Shown piece by piece: positions 9,139-17,600 of a stretch of 64,000 bases of DNA. A program made the translations under genes and the position numbers. Numbering within the stretch: position 1 is the stretch's first letter; each line of letters opens with the position of its first letter. The stretch spans positions 62,001 to 126,000 of the forward strand of contig NZ_LHZU01000145.1 of the NCBI RefSeq assembly GCF_001580995.1. Direction: 5' to 3'. The notes below the pieces were generated by a model that saw nothing but the letters and a program-made list of their open reading frames with translations, was not told where the DNA came from and did not search any database. This DNA is from Acetobacter senegalensis. Its GTDB lineage: Bacteria; Pseudomonadota; Alphaproteobacteria; Acetobacterales; Acetobacteraceae.

Positions 9139-9666
9139 ATGTCCCTTGATGCCCTGAAGGATCGTATTCCCGATTATGCGAAGGATCTGAGGTTGAATCT
9201 CAGCTCTCTCGCCAATGATATTGCCCTGACGCAGCAGCAGCTTGCCGGTACGTTCATTGTCTCTGCCATCGCGTCTCGTAATGATGATGTCACCAAGGCT
9301 ATTGTTGCTGAATTTGGGGGCAAGCTTTCCCCTCAAGCCCTGAGTGCTGCCAAATCTGCCGCGGCTATTATGGGGATGAACAACATTTACTACCGCTTTG
9401 TGCATATGGCAGGCGGTGACTATGCCAAGATGCCAGCACAGCTCCGCATGAGTGTGATTGGGCGGCCGGGCGTGGAAAAAGTGGATTTTGAACTGTGGTC
9501 TCTGGCTGTGTCCGTCATCAACGGCTGTGACCTGTGCGTAACCAGCCACGAGAAGATTGTGCGAGAAGCCTTGGGGGCGGAAGCTGTTCAGACCGCCGCG
9601 CGTATTGCCGCAACCGTGCATGCTGTTGCCGTGGCTGTGGAAGGTGCAGCTGCACTGGGTGATTGA
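9139..9666 (+). CDS. ahpD: Alkylhydroperoxidase AhpD
   Basis: A 175-residue all-helical AhpD. The redox motif CxxC appears as [11 protein letters not shown] with Cys130 and Cys133, and the downstream His137 of the family proton relay is present. AhpD receives electrons from a dihydrolipoamide protein and reduces AhpC. The length and cysteine positions match the mycobacterial protein. It lies 271 bp after ahpC on the same strand, with a hairpin between. It is likely co-regulated with ahpC by OxyR, directly or by read-through. Confidence 0.95.
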   Translation: MSLDALKDRIPDYAKDLRLNLSSLANDIALTQQQLAGTFIVSAIASRNDDVTKAIVAEFGGKLSPQALSAAKSAAAIMGMNNIYYRFVHMAGGDYAKMPAQLRMSVIGRPGVEKVDFELWSLAVSVINGCDLCVTSHEKIVREALGAEAVQTAARIAATVHAVAVAVEGAAALGD

Positions 9667-9737
9667 TTCTCAGTCAGTGGGCGTCAGACGTTTTTATATC
9701 GTCGAAAAACTGTCTCCTACCTTCTTCTTTTGACCGT

Positions 9738-9780
9738 GCAAGCGAAGCGTTCTCCATTCCCTGCGGAACGCAACGCTTGC
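9738..9780. repeat. Symmetric two-part hairpin
   Basis: GCAAGCG-AA-GCGTTC (9738-9752) is the exact inverted match of GAACGC-AA-CGCTTGC (9766-9780), giving 13 base pairs interrupted by an AA/AA internal loop and a 13-nt apical loop. There is no T-run on either side. It is 72 bp beyond ahpD. Confidence 0.6.
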
Positions 9781-9808
9781 TCAAAGGAGGAGGGAAAGTT
9801 TGCAATCT

Positions 9809-9848
9809 CTTGCCTGCTTGCCTGCTTGCCTGCTTGCCTGCTTGCCTG
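9809..9848. repeat. Octamer tandem repeat (CTTGCCTG)x5
   Basis: Five exact consecutive copies of CTTGCCTG run from 9809 to 9848, followed by a partial CCTGCC. It lies in noncoding DNA. A perfect short tandem array of this kind is prone to slippage and should vary in copy number between strains. Confidence 0.9.
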
Positions 9849-10474
9849 CCTGCCGGAGGCAATGGCTGAGTAGAGCGTAGATCCAGTCTGATCAATCAGA
9901 GTGGTTTTTTCTGCCGGGAAGCAGGTTTTCGGCGCCATCCATAAAAGGCCAGCCCGATTATTGCCTGTGTGGTAGAGTGAGGCGTCCACCTGATGGGGCT
10001 TTGTGTTACGCCTCTGGGCCGTTGGTTTTTGTGCCAAAGATCCTCTATCGGGTTTTCAAACCTGCCTTTTCGATCTCAAGAGTTCTACGGGGTTTATTGG
10101 GGAAGGGCTTTTCAAATAGCTTCTACCATCCCTCCAATACGGTTCCCTTAAAAGGGTGGCGTTTTGCGGGCAGCGGGCGGTTCTGCAACGCATAAGGTGC
10201 AGCGCTTCTTAAATTGCCGGACACATTCTCCCTCTAATCCTACCCTGCACGCTTCGTGCGATTGCGGGCAGAGGCATGGTCGTGGCGATAGGCCAAGGCG
10301 TTATCGCGCTGACATCTAACGGGCGGCTACAGAAGCTACCCATAGGTTTGGCTGTAAAAAATGCCGGAAAGGGTAGCAGTTTAACGATAAAAACGATGGG
10401 GGATTGGCATGGGATCAAATGCCACAGGGGAAGGGCGCGCCATTTTCTCATTTAATTTGTATTTTGAGAGAAAG

Positions 10475-10551
<77 letters not shown>

Positions 10552-10808
10552 AGTCCTGACGCTCACCAGTAGTGTGCGTCGGTATGAGGGGTCTTATAGC
10601 GGGGATTTTTCGTTTGGCAACAGGGTTTGGGTAAAAAAAATGCAGATTATGTATTTTTCTCTTTAATCCAGAGACTTATGGAGAAAATGGACGATTGTTG
10701 GAGGCATGCGGGAGGTGCGCGCCCCTTCGTCATGTGCCGGTAGGCAGGGTGGAAGGAACGGCCCGAAAAACCCCCATCCGGTAAGGCAGGGAAGGGGGCG
10801 TAGATCGG

Positions 10809-11417
10809 TCAGTTCTGCTTTTCAAATGCTCCTGCAATGGCAAGTGTCACCTCATCGCCAACCATTGGCACGTAGGTTTTTACGCCAAATTCGCTGCGTT
10901 TAATGACCCCTGTCGCCTGGAAGCCAACCGTATAAGCCTTGTCCATGGGGTTTACCCCAGACCCCACATAGCGTGCCTGCAACGTAAGGGGGCGGGTGAT
11001 GCCATGTAGAGTGAAATTGCCGGTAATGGAGGCTCCTCCTTTGCCATCGGGCACGACCTGCGTGGAAACAAAGGTGGCCGTGGGGTATTTGGCTGCGTCC
11101 AGCCAGTCCGCGCCCTTCAGTTCGTCTGTCAGTCTATCACTGGTGGTTTGAACGCTGCTGACCGGAAGAGAAATGGTCAGTTTGGACGCAGCAGGATGCA
11201 CGCTGTCCAAAGCGAGTGTGCCGCTGGCACCGGAGAACAGGCCGGAATAATTGGTAAAGCCGAAATGCAGCAGGGAGAATACTACCTGCGTATGGCCGGG
11301 TTCGACTTTGTAGGTACCGCTCTGAACCTGTTGGGGAGCGCCTTCTGCCAGCGCCATGCTGAGAGAAGCTGCCATGCCGACAACAGCAAGAGAGCATGTG
11401 AGAAGTCTTTTAGACAT
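10809..11417 (-). CDS. YceI-family periplasmic protein
   Basis: A 202-residue protein with a clear signal peptide (MSKRLLTCSLAVVGMAASLS... ending at ALA-EG, about residue 24). A YceI lipocalin-like domain fills the rest, including the usual YKVEPGHTQVVFSLLHFG opening. YceI proteins bind isoprenoid or amphiphilic molecules; the ligand here is unknown. The start at 11417 has AAGGA about 9 nt upstream; the frame is open further upstream but carries no plausible start. It lies 103 bp after the dioxygenase gene on the same strand and could share its transcript. Confidence 0.9.
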   Translation of the reverse strand: MSKRLLTCSLAVVGMAASLSMALAEGAPQQVQSGTYKVEPGHTQVVFSLLHFGFTNYSGLFSGASGTLALDSVHPAASKLTISLPVSSVQTTSDRLTDELKGADWLDAAKYPTATFVSTQVVPDGKGGASITGNFTLHGITRPLTLQARYVGSGVNPMDKAYTVGFQATGVIKRSEFGVKTYVPMVGDEVTLAIAGAFEKQN

Positions 11418-11520
11418 AATGAAACATCCTTGGGGAGTGGTGAGAAACAAAGGAAGGGAGGCATATGTCCGCTTTGCCCTAACGCGAGAGCGTTGGGTTC
11501 GTACTCTGCCGGGAAAAAGA

Positions 11521-12348
11521 TCAGCCGCCGAAGGTGAAGCCGGAAAGAGCCTTGCCCATAACCGTGTCGCTATAGGTGCGGACGCCCGAATCTGTGCCCG
11601 CGGCACCTGCAACGACCATCAGGGGAAGCAGATGGTCTTCTCTGGGGTGGCAGATGCGCGCGGCGGGCGCGCTTTCCCACTGAACGAGTGCCTGATTACG
11701 TTGGGTTTCCGGCTGGGTGATGGCTTGGGCCAGCCATGTGTCAAACTGGCGGGCGGCATCATTGGAACGTGGGTCACCCGTCATGAAGTGGCGCAGATTA
11801 TGGTAGGTCAGGCCGGTGCCCACGATCAGGATGTTTTGATCCCGCAGCGGCGCGAGGGCCTGCCCGATACGCAGATGCTGGGCCGGGTCCATATCCTGCT
11901 GCAGAGAGAGTTCCACAACGGGAATATCCGCCTTTTCAAACGCCAGCATGAAGGGAATGAAGACGCCGTGGTCAAAGCCGCGGTGGGGATCTTGTTCTGC
12001 GGGGATACCCGCATCCGTAAGCAGATGTTGCACTGTTTGAGCTAACTGGGGTGAACCCGGTGCAGCATAGTCAAGCTGATAGGTGTGGGGCGGAAAGCCG
12101 TAATAATCATAAATCAATGACGGATGAGCACCAGAGGTTACGGTTGGCACTCGGGTTTCCCAGTGGCCAGATACAACCAGAATGGCATCTGGCTTCTGGG
12201 GAAGGGTATTGCGCACCCCGCGCAGGTAAGCCGCCATGGCATCCCATGTATCCGGCCAGTCCATGAAGAAGCAAGGCCCCCCGCCATGCGGCAGGAAGAG
12301 GACGGGCTGACGTCCGGCAGAGTGTGAGTGCGGTGCGGCTTCAGGCAT
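11521..12348 (-). CDS. DODA-type class III extradiol ring-cleavage dioxygenase (YgiD-like)
   Basis: A 275-residue member of the LigB/DODA family. Conserved metal and active-site histidines appear in LPHGGGP near residue 20, VVSGHWE near residue 60, HRGFDHGVFIP near residue 123 and GTGLTYHNLRHF near residue 178. The E. coli relative YgiD cleaves DOPA-like catechols; the natural substrate here is unknown. The ATG at 12348 is 269 bp from ppa, with the ppa terminator between, so it has its own promoter. yceI follows on the same strand. Confidence 0.88.
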   Translation of the reverse strand: MPEAAPHSHSAGRQPVLFLPHGGGPCFFMDWPDTWDAMAAYLRGVRNTLPQKPDAILVVSGHWETRVPTVTSGAHPSLIYDYYGFPPHTYQLDYAAPGSPQLAQTVQHLLTDAGIPAEQDPHRGFDHGVFIPFMLAFEKADIPVVELSLQQDMDPAQHLRIGQALAPLRDQNILIVGTGLTYHNLRHFMTGDPRSNDAARQFDTWLAQAITQPETQRNQALVQWESAPAARICHPREDHLLPLMVVAGAAGTDSGVRTYSDTVMGKALSGFTFGG

Positions 12349-12524
12349 GGGCAGACCAACCGTGACAGGAGCAGGAATGGGAGTGTCGCGTTCTCGGTGC
12401 CTTTTGATAATCCCATGTTTCAGTAAGATATCTCACACCAGGAGTATGAGATGGGTATTCTGGAAGGCCCTTTTCTTCTCACTGGAGGGAACTGCCTTAG
12501 CTGTCGTCTCCTGAGGAACGCGCA

Positions 12525-12565
12525 TAAAAAAACCGGAGGGCGGCATAAGCCGCACACTCCGGTTT
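12525..12565 (-). terminator. Rho-independent terminator of ppa
   Basis: Read on the minus strand, AAACCGGAG and CTCCGGTT pair around a loop that itself contains a GCGGC/GCCGC helix, and a run of T follows (the A-run at 12525-12530). It lies 53 bp after the ppa stop. Confidence 0.85.
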
Positions 12566-12617
12566 CTCGAACCCCTCCTACGGTGTGATGGAACCGCAGG
12601 AGAAAGGCGAAAACGCT

Positions 12618-13148
12618 TTATTTGGCCTTTTTGGCTTCTTCCACGCCAGTGCGGATGAAGTCACCTGCTTCTTCACGGGTGCCCCAGCCGGTCACTTTCA
12701 CCCATTTGCCGGGTTCCAGATCCTTGTAGCGGGTGAAGAAGTGCTCAATCGCCTTGACGGTGATTTCCGGCAGATCCTGCACGCTTTCCACTTTGCTGAA
12801 CTGCGGGTGAACCTTGTCATGCGGGACGCAGATGATTTTTTCGTCCTGGCCGGATTCGTCTTCCATCTTCAGCACACCGATGGGACGGGCGCGAATCACG
12901 GAGCCGGGCACAACGTTGCTGGGGGTCAGCACCAGGGCGTCTGTCGGGTCTCCATCAGCGGCCAGCGTGCCGGGAATAAAGCCATATGCCGTGGGGTAGG
13001 CCATGGGCGTGAACAGGAAGCGGTCCACAAACAGGGCGCCGCTTTCCTTGTCGATTTCGTATTTGACGGAAGATCCCTGCGGGATTTCGATCACCACATT
13101 GATGTCAAACGGCACATCTTTACCAGGAGAGAGTTTCGACACGTCCAT
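12618..13148 (-). CDS. ppa: Inorganic pyrophosphatase (family I)
   Basis: A 176-residue soluble family I pyrophosphatase that hydrolyses diphosphate to two phosphates. The active-site region is present: KYEIDKESG near residue 30, YPTAYGFIPGT near residue 52, and the aspartate cluster DGDPTDALV near residue 66 that binds metal. The length matches the usual bacterial hexameric enzyme. It has its own terminator downstream, and the next gene upstream is the divergent CAT tRNA, so it is probably monocistronic. Confidence 0.97.
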   Translation of the reverse strand: MDVSKLSPGKDVPFDINVVIEIPQGSSVKYEIDKESGALFVDRFLFTPMAYPTAYGFIPGTLAADGDPTDALVLTPSNVVPGSVIRARPIGVLKMEDESGQDEKIICVPHDKVHPQFSKVESVQDLPEITVKAIEHFFTRYKDLEPGKWVKVTGWGTREEAGDFIRTGVEEAKKAK

Positions 13149-13303
13149 AAGGCTGCTCCAGCATGGGTAAAATACGGATGCCAGACCCTATCCGCCATGG
13201 TGCGACTTGCCAAGTCGGAACAGAAGGGAGTGAATTTTGGCTGTTTTTCACACTCAGAACTCTTGCCAAATGTGTCAGGTTGCGTAATCAGAGAGCCACC
13301 TGC

Positions 13304-13377
13304 GCGCCCGTAGCTCAATTGGTTAGAGCGGGCCGCTCATAACGGCTAGGTTGCGGGTTCAAGTCCTGCCGGGCGCA
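13304..13377 (+). tRNA. tRNA with CAT anticodon (Ile2 or elongator Met)
   Basis: A full cloverleaf: acceptor GCGCCCG/CGGGCGC, anticodon loop CTCATAA giving CAT, T arm GCGGGTTCAAGTCCTGC. Discriminator A; no CCA is encoded (AGGT follows). It is not an initiator, because the first acceptor pair is a proper G-C. C4-G69 and C5-G68 are features of the lysidine-modified isoleucine tRNA read by TilS in E. coli, which leans to Ile2 (AUA codons), but the choice against elongator Met is not decided. It lies upstream of ettA on the same strand. Confidence 0.9.
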
Positions 13378-13440
13378 GGTTTTTGCCTTTCACGTCCTTA
13401 TCGGCGCCTTTTTACCAGTCCATTCGCGGGAGTTCATCTC

Positions 13441-15120
13441 ATGGCACCATATCAATACGTCTATGTGATGAAGGATCTGACCAAGTCCTATCCGGGTGGT
13501 CGGGAAGTGTTCAAAGGCATTACGCTGTCCTTCCTGCCGGGCGTGAAAATTGGTGTTCTGGGCGTTAACGGTGCCGGTAAATCCACCCTGCTCAAAATCA
13601 TGGCGGGGATTGATAAGGAATATGGCGGGGAAGCCTGGGCGGCTGAGGGCGTAAAGGTCGGGTATCTGGAGCAGGAGCCCCAGCTTGACCCCAAACTGAC
13701 CGTTGGCGAGAACGTGGCCCAAGGCTTTGGCGACCTGAAAAAGGCCGTTGACCGCTTCAACGAGATTTCCATGCGCTTCGCTGAGCCCATGGAAGATGAT
13801 GAAATGAATGCCCTGCTGGCTGAACAGGCCGATCTGCAGGAAAAGATTGATGCTGGCGATGGCTGGGAACTGGACCGCAAGCTGGAGATCGCGCTGGATG
13901 CACTGCGCTGCCCGCCTGCTGACAGCCCGGTAGACAAGCTCTCCGGTGGCGAACGCCGCCGTGTGGCTTTGTGCCGCCTGCTTCTTGAAAAGCCTGATAT
14001 CCTGCTGCTGGACGAACCAACCAACCATCTGGACGCAGAAAGCGTGGCATGGCTGGAAAAGACGCTGCACGATTATCAGGGCACCGTGATGGTCATCACC
14101 CATGACCGTTACTTCCTGGACAACGTGACCAACTGGATTCTGGAAATCGAACGCGGTCGCGGTATCCCGTTTGAAGGCAATTATTCCTCCTGGCTGGAAC
14201 AGAAGCGCAAGCGTCTGGCACAGGAAGAAAAGGAAGAAAGTGCCCGCCAGCGTGCCCTTGCCGCCGAACAGGAATGGATTGGGTCCAGCCCCAAGGCGCG
14301 TCAGGCCAAGAGCAAATCCCGTATTGCGCGATATGAAGAAATGCTGGCCCAGAGCGCTGAAAAGCAGACGGGTGTGGCGGATATCGTCATTGCGCCCGGC
14401 CCGCGTCTGGGCGGCACGGTGATTGAAGCCGATCACCTCAGCAAAGGGTTTGGTGACCGTCTGCTGATTGACGATCTCAGCTTCAAACTGCCGCCGGGTG
14501 GTATTGTCGGGGTGATCGGGCCGAACGGTGCCGGTAAGTCCACGTTGTTCAAGATGATCGTGGGTCAGGAAAAGCCGGATTCGGGGGAACTGAAAATCGG
14601 TGAGACTGTAAAGCTGGGATATGTTGACCAGTCCCGTGACGATCTGGACCCCAACAAGACCGTGTGGGAAGAAATTTCCGGCGGCACGGATGTCATTTAT
14701 CTGGGTAAGCGCGCCGTTCCTTCCCGTGCTTATGTCGGGGCGTTCAACTTCAAGGGTTCAGACCAGCAGAAGAAGGTTGGCATTCTTTCCGGTGGTGAGC
14801 GCAACCGCGTGCATCTGGCCAAGATGCTCCGCAAGGAAAGCAACGTGCTGCTGCTGGACGAACCAACCAACGATCTGGACGTGGATACCCTGCGTGCGCT
14901 GGAAGAAGCCTTGGCAGAATTTCCGGGGTGTGCCGTGGTCATTACCCATGACCGCTGGTTCCTGGACCGTCTGGCAACGCATATTCTGGCGTTTGAAGGG
15001 GATTCCCACGTCGAGTGGTTTGAAGGAAACTTCCAAGCTTATGAGGAAGACAAACGCCGGCGTCTGGGTGCTGATGCTACGGAACCGGGCCGCATCCGTT
15101 ATCGGCCCATCGCCCGCTGA
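13441..15120 (+). CDS. ettA: Energy-dependent translational throttle protein EttA (ABC-F)
   Basis: A 559-residue ABC-F ATPase without membrane segments. Two ATP-binding domains are visible, with Walker A motifs GVNGAGKST near residue 40 and GPNGAGKST near residue 361. The signature and Walker B runs are [11 protein letters not shown] / [11 protein letters not shown] and [11 protein letters not shown] / [11 protein letters not shown]. Between them is the charged linker (about 240-320) characteristic of the family. EttA binds the ribosomal E site and gates elongation according to ATP/ADP ratio. The frame is open from 13351, across the tRNA end, but the ATG at 13441 has GGGAG upstream and gives the family length (E. 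coli 555 residues). Confidence 0.96.
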   Translation: MAPYQYVYVMKDLTKSYPGGREVFKGITLSFLPGVKIGVLGVNGAGKSTLLKIMAGIDKEYGGEAWAAEGVKVGYLEQEPQLDPKLTVGENVAQGFGDLKKAVDRFNEISMRFAEPMEDDEMNALLAEQADLQEKIDAGDGWELDRKLEIALDALRCPPADSPVDKLSGGERRRVALCRLLLEKPDILLLDEPTNHLDAESVAWLEKTLHDYQGTVMVITHDRYFLDNVTNWILEIERGRGIPFEGNYSSWLEQKRKRLAQEEKEESARQRALAAEQEWIGSSPKARQAKSKSRIARYEEMLAQSAEKQTGVADIVIAPGPRLGGTVIEADHLSKGFGDRLLIDDLSFKLPPGGIVGVIGPNGAGKSTLFKMIVGQEKPDSGELKIGETVKLGYVDQSRDDLDPNKTVWEEISGGTDVIYLGKRAVPSRAYVGAFNFKGSDQQKKVGILSGGERNRVHLAKMLRKESNVLLLDEPTNDLDVDTLRALEEALAEFPGCAVVITHDRWFLDRLATHILAFEGDSHVEWFEGNFQAYEEDKRRRLGADATEPGRIRYRPIAR

Positions 15121-15247
15121 TCTGGCTCGGATGGGTGTCTGATGCGGCATCCGTCCTGTCTGCCCTCAGGTAAATCTTTCTTTTTTTGTCTGACGCCCCA
15201 TGCCGGGGCGTTTGCGCGTACCCCTGCCTTTGTGCGGAGGGCGCGCC

Positions 15248-15751
15248 ATGTCTGATGCTCGTACAGTCCGCACTGGCCGTTTGGTGCTCCAGCCAGTTAC
15301 CTGGCGTGATATGGAAGATATGGTTCGCCTCAAGGCCGATGGCGGCGCTTTTGGCCAGATGTTGGGCGGCGTGTGCACCCGTCAACAAGCTGAACGCGAT
15401 ATGGCGGATGATATTGCGTTCTGGGCCTGTCATCGTGTGGGTATTTTCACCATTCACGAGCACGGCAAATTTGTGGGGATGACCGGCATCCATGACAGAC
15501 CGGATGGGCGAGGATTCGGCCTGCGGTTTGCCCTCTATCCTTGGGCAAGTGGGCGAGGAATTGCGCGTGAAGCTGCCAACGCGGCTTTAAGTTTTACGCA
15601 TAATGCGGGGATTCCCCGTGTTGTCGCTGTGGCAAAAGAAACCAATCTTCCCTCACGCAGTATTCTGAAGGGAATCGGGATGCGCGAGTGTGAAACATTC
15701 GAGCGTGATGGTCAGACGATGGTTGTCTATGAAAGCATCCGCCCTTCCTGA
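15248..15751 (+). CDS. GNAT-family N-acetyltransferase (RimJ/RimL type)
   Basis: A 167-residue acetyltransferase opening with RTGRLVLQPVTWRDM, the start typical of RimJ/RimL-like proteins. A glycine-rich acetyl-CoA binding segment lies near residue 97 (LYPWASGRGIAREAANAAL). The substrate is unknown; family members modify protein N termini or small molecules. The ATG at 15248 has GGAGGG upstream. It follows ettA by 127 bp and is followed by a terminator. Confidence 0.85.
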   Translation: MSDARTVRTGRLVLQPVTWRDMEDMVRLKADGGAFGQMLGGVCTRQQAERDMADDIAFWACHRVGIFTIHEHGKFVGMTGIHDRPDGRGFGLRFALYPWASGRGIAREAANAALSFTHNAGIPRVVAVAKETNLPSRSILKGIGMRECETFERDGQTMVVYESIRPS

Positions 15752-15800
15752 AAGAAGCGGAGACTTCTGCCGCCGCAACGCAGATTAGAGCGCGTGCGCG

Positions 15801-15835
15801 AAAAACGCTGACCGTAAGGTGGCCGGGCGTTTTTG
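15801..15835 (+). terminator. Probable rho-independent terminator of the GNAT gene
   Basis: AAAAACGC (15801-15808) pairs with GCGTTTTT (15827-15834), with a weaker inner helix GACC/GGT. It lies 49 bp after the GNAT stop. A second overlapping palindrome, CCGGGC/GCCCGG, shares part of the sequence. Confidence 0.55.
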
Positions 15836-16005
15836 CCCGGAGACAAGGGGAGCGATCCCAATCTCTTGCTGTCATTGGGATGAACTGATGACGCATATGC
15901 CCTGAAGGCAGGCCTTCACATTTCCCTTGCCGGCTTCAGAGCATCCGTTTCTTTTTCCGGAGAAGCACCCAATCTTCCGTCAGGAAGTGGCGACGACAGC
16001 GTAGG

Positions 16006-16776
16006 TTAACGTCCAAAATCTGCATTAAGCTTGCGAGTCTGCTCGATAATTGTCTGGGTCAGGTGACTCTGGCTGGGAGGAAGCCGTACCTGAAGCGCCA
16101 TCAGATCATGTGCTGTGGTCAGGTGGAGAAGGCCCTGTATGGGGCTGTTATTGGCTATCAGGCGGCTTTCTGTGCCGAATCCGGTTGTGTGCGGTGGGGT
16201 TGTGAAAGCAACATCTCTATCCCCTTCGCGCGTTATCTGGTCATCCGGATATGGGCCGCTCGGAAAGTGGCTGGCAGGCTCTATCCCTTCTTGAATGACT
16301 GACTGCACATACGTCTGATAGTTGGGAAAGGCGCGGGCAACGGTGCGTGCCACGTCAAAACGGCCACTGGTTGTTCCAAATGTGGAGGAAACCTGAATAC
16401 CGGGGCCGTTGGTTTGGGCTTCAAGCGCGGCCCTGTCTGACTGGGGAAAGGCTTCGGGCCGGAGCATCAGGAAAGTGCCCGATGAGCCATACAGTTGCAG
16501 ACAATGCCACCCAACCGGCCCCACGGCGGCCAGATCCTGAGAAGCATAAAGCGTTAGGCCGGCAGGAAGAGGGGCAGCCAAGGCAAAAGGGGTAGGAAGA
16601 ACCGTTGGGGCGGCAACAGGACCTGTCTGCCCGTCTGCCGGACATCCCTGAAACTGCGTAATGAGGGAATGTGCTGCTTGTGCGTGGCGAGGGGAGAGAA
16701 ATGTGGTTCCTGCCAGAACAGCGTATGGCAGAAGTAATGCGTACCTGTGCCGCAGAAGGTTGTGGACGAGGGTCAT
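16006..16776 (-). CDS. Secreted protein of unknown function
   Basis: A 256-residue protein with an N-terminal signal peptide (hydrophobic core LLLPYAVLAGTTFL, cleavage likely after AQA-A near residue 35). The mature part has two cysteines, in FQGCPAD and WHCLQLYG, that could form a disulfide in the periplasm, and no membrane segment. I do not recognise the family. The ATG at 16776 has AAGAG about 8 nt upstream and places the signal peptide at the N terminus; the longer frame from 16833 adds 19 charged residues and is less likely. It follows the mlaC terminator on the same strand, so it has its own promoter. Confidence 0.7.
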   Translation of the reverse strand: MTLVHNLLRHRYALLLPYAVLAGTTFLSPRHAQAAHSLITQFQGCPADGQTGPVAAPTVLPTPFALAAPLPAGLTLYASQDLAAVGPVGWHCLQLYGSSGTFLMLRPEAFPQSDRAALEAQTNGPGIQVSSTFGTTSGRFDVARTVARAFPNYQTYVQSVIQEGIEPASHFPSGPYPDDQITREGDRDVAFTTPPHTTGFGTESRLIANNSPIQGLLHLTTAHDLMALQVRLPPSQSHLTQTIIEQTRKLNADFGR

Positions 16777-16905
16777 GATCGTGCTCTTTTCCTGTCCTGA
16801 CGGTTCAGCCTGCTTTTCAGCGGCCTGTCTCATCTTTCATGAAAGAGCGGACGAGAGAAGAGTTTCCCCAATTTGTAACAATTCAAGGGGAGATCAGATG
16901 AGCAC

Positions 16906-16940
16906 AAAAAAAGCGCCACTCCAGAAGAGTGACGCTTTTT
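16906..16940 (-). terminator. Rho-independent terminator of mlaA-mlaC
   Basis: AAAAAGCGCCACTC and GAGTGACGCTTTTT pair with one mismatch around a CAGAA loop. On the minus strand a T-run follows (A-run at 16906-16912). It lies 33 bp after the mlaC stop. Confidence 0.85.
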
Positions 16941-16972
16941 GATCTCGCTCCGTTGCCGGAGGCGGAAGAGGC

Positions 16973-17593
16973 TTACTGCTGTGTGGCGGCCGTTGTGTGG
17001 TGGGCAATCTGGCGCTTCAGGGCGCTGATCAGTGCATCCACGTTGCCGCCGTTACGGGCGATGTAGGAGGAATAGTCCTGCCGCTGTGTCAGGCGCAGGC
17101 TGGCCCCTTCGCCAATAACGTCCACCACTTTGGGAGAGTTATTCACAATCCACTGCATGGTTGCGGGGGGCTGCTGGGGGCGCAGAAGAGTGGCTTCAAC
17201 AGCGTCATCCTCACCGGATTTGGTGACATTGCCAATGGTAAAGCTCACGCCACGATAATCGCCCAGCTTGTCGGTAATGGCGTTCACCAGCACCTGATGG
17301 AACAGGCCCAGATATTCTTTCTGCTGGGCAGGTGTGGCAACTTTCCAGTAGCGGCCAAGGCAATAGCGGCCAATACCATCAATATCCACGTTTTCCTGGA
17401 TAAGCGGCATAACTCTTTCCTTTTTTTCAGAAAGAGAGACCGGGCTATTTACAATAGCCACCAGCTTGTTGCCGAAGTCCTGAATGAACTGGCGGGTATT
17501 CTGAGCTGCATGGGCCGGCAGGATGGAAAGGCTGCCTGCACATACCATGGCAAAGGCACCCAGAAGAAAGCGGCGGCCAGAGAGGAATGTCAT
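16973..17593 (-). CDS. mlaC: Phospholipid-binding periplasmic protein MlaC (Ttg2D family)
   Basis: A 206-residue periplasmic protein with a signal peptide (MTFLSGRRFLLGAFAMVCAG..., cleavage after AHA near residue 29) and a Tol-Tol-Ttg2/MlaC domain over the rest. Marks include DIDGIGRYCLGRYW near residue 68 and the terminal segment around GEGASLRLTQRQDYSS. MlaC carries phospholipids between the MlaA complex in the outer membrane and the MlaFEDB transporter. The ATG at 17593 has AAGGG upstream; a longer frame would overlap mlaA. It lies 7 bp after mlaA, forming an mlaA-mlaC operon. Hopanoid clusters contain a related protein, HpnM, but the mlaA linkage favours MlaC. Confidence 0.88.
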   Translation of the reverse strand: MTFLSGRRFLLGAFAMVCAGSLSILPAHAAQNTRQFIQDFGNKLVAIVNSPVSLSEKKERVMPLIQENVDIDGIGRYCLGRYWKVATPAQQKEYLGLFHQVLVNAITDKLGDYRGVSFTIGNVTKSGEDDAVEATLLRPQQPPATMQWIVNNSPKVVDVIGEGASLRLTQRQDYSSYIARNGGNVDALISALKRQIAHHTTAATQQ

Positions 17594-17600
17594 GTCAGTG

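Larger units (their letters stand above)
9667..10474. other. Gene-free stretch of about 0.8 kb
   Basis: No open frame here has credible protein character. The stretch contains a long internally symmetric hairpin (9738-9780) and an octamer tandem repeat (9809-9848). A segment near 10108-10125 resembles, with mismatches, the 19-bp sequence found at 21076-21094 and 58715-58733. It may be decayed mobile or spacer DNA between ahpD and tRNA-Asp. Confidence 0.5.

Noticed and set aside
8199-9140. 313-residue minus-strand frame over ahpC
   Set aside because: Antisense to ahpC and to the oxyR-ahpC promoter interval; composition is shadow-like.
9809-9848. Possible CRISPR array or iteron origin
   Set aside because: Octamers are contiguous without spacers, no replication or cas gene is near, and the flanks are ordinary chromosome.
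13390-14436. 348-residue minus-strand frame
   Set aside because: Antisense shadow of ettA, which has full ABC-F motifs; the shadow has no family character.
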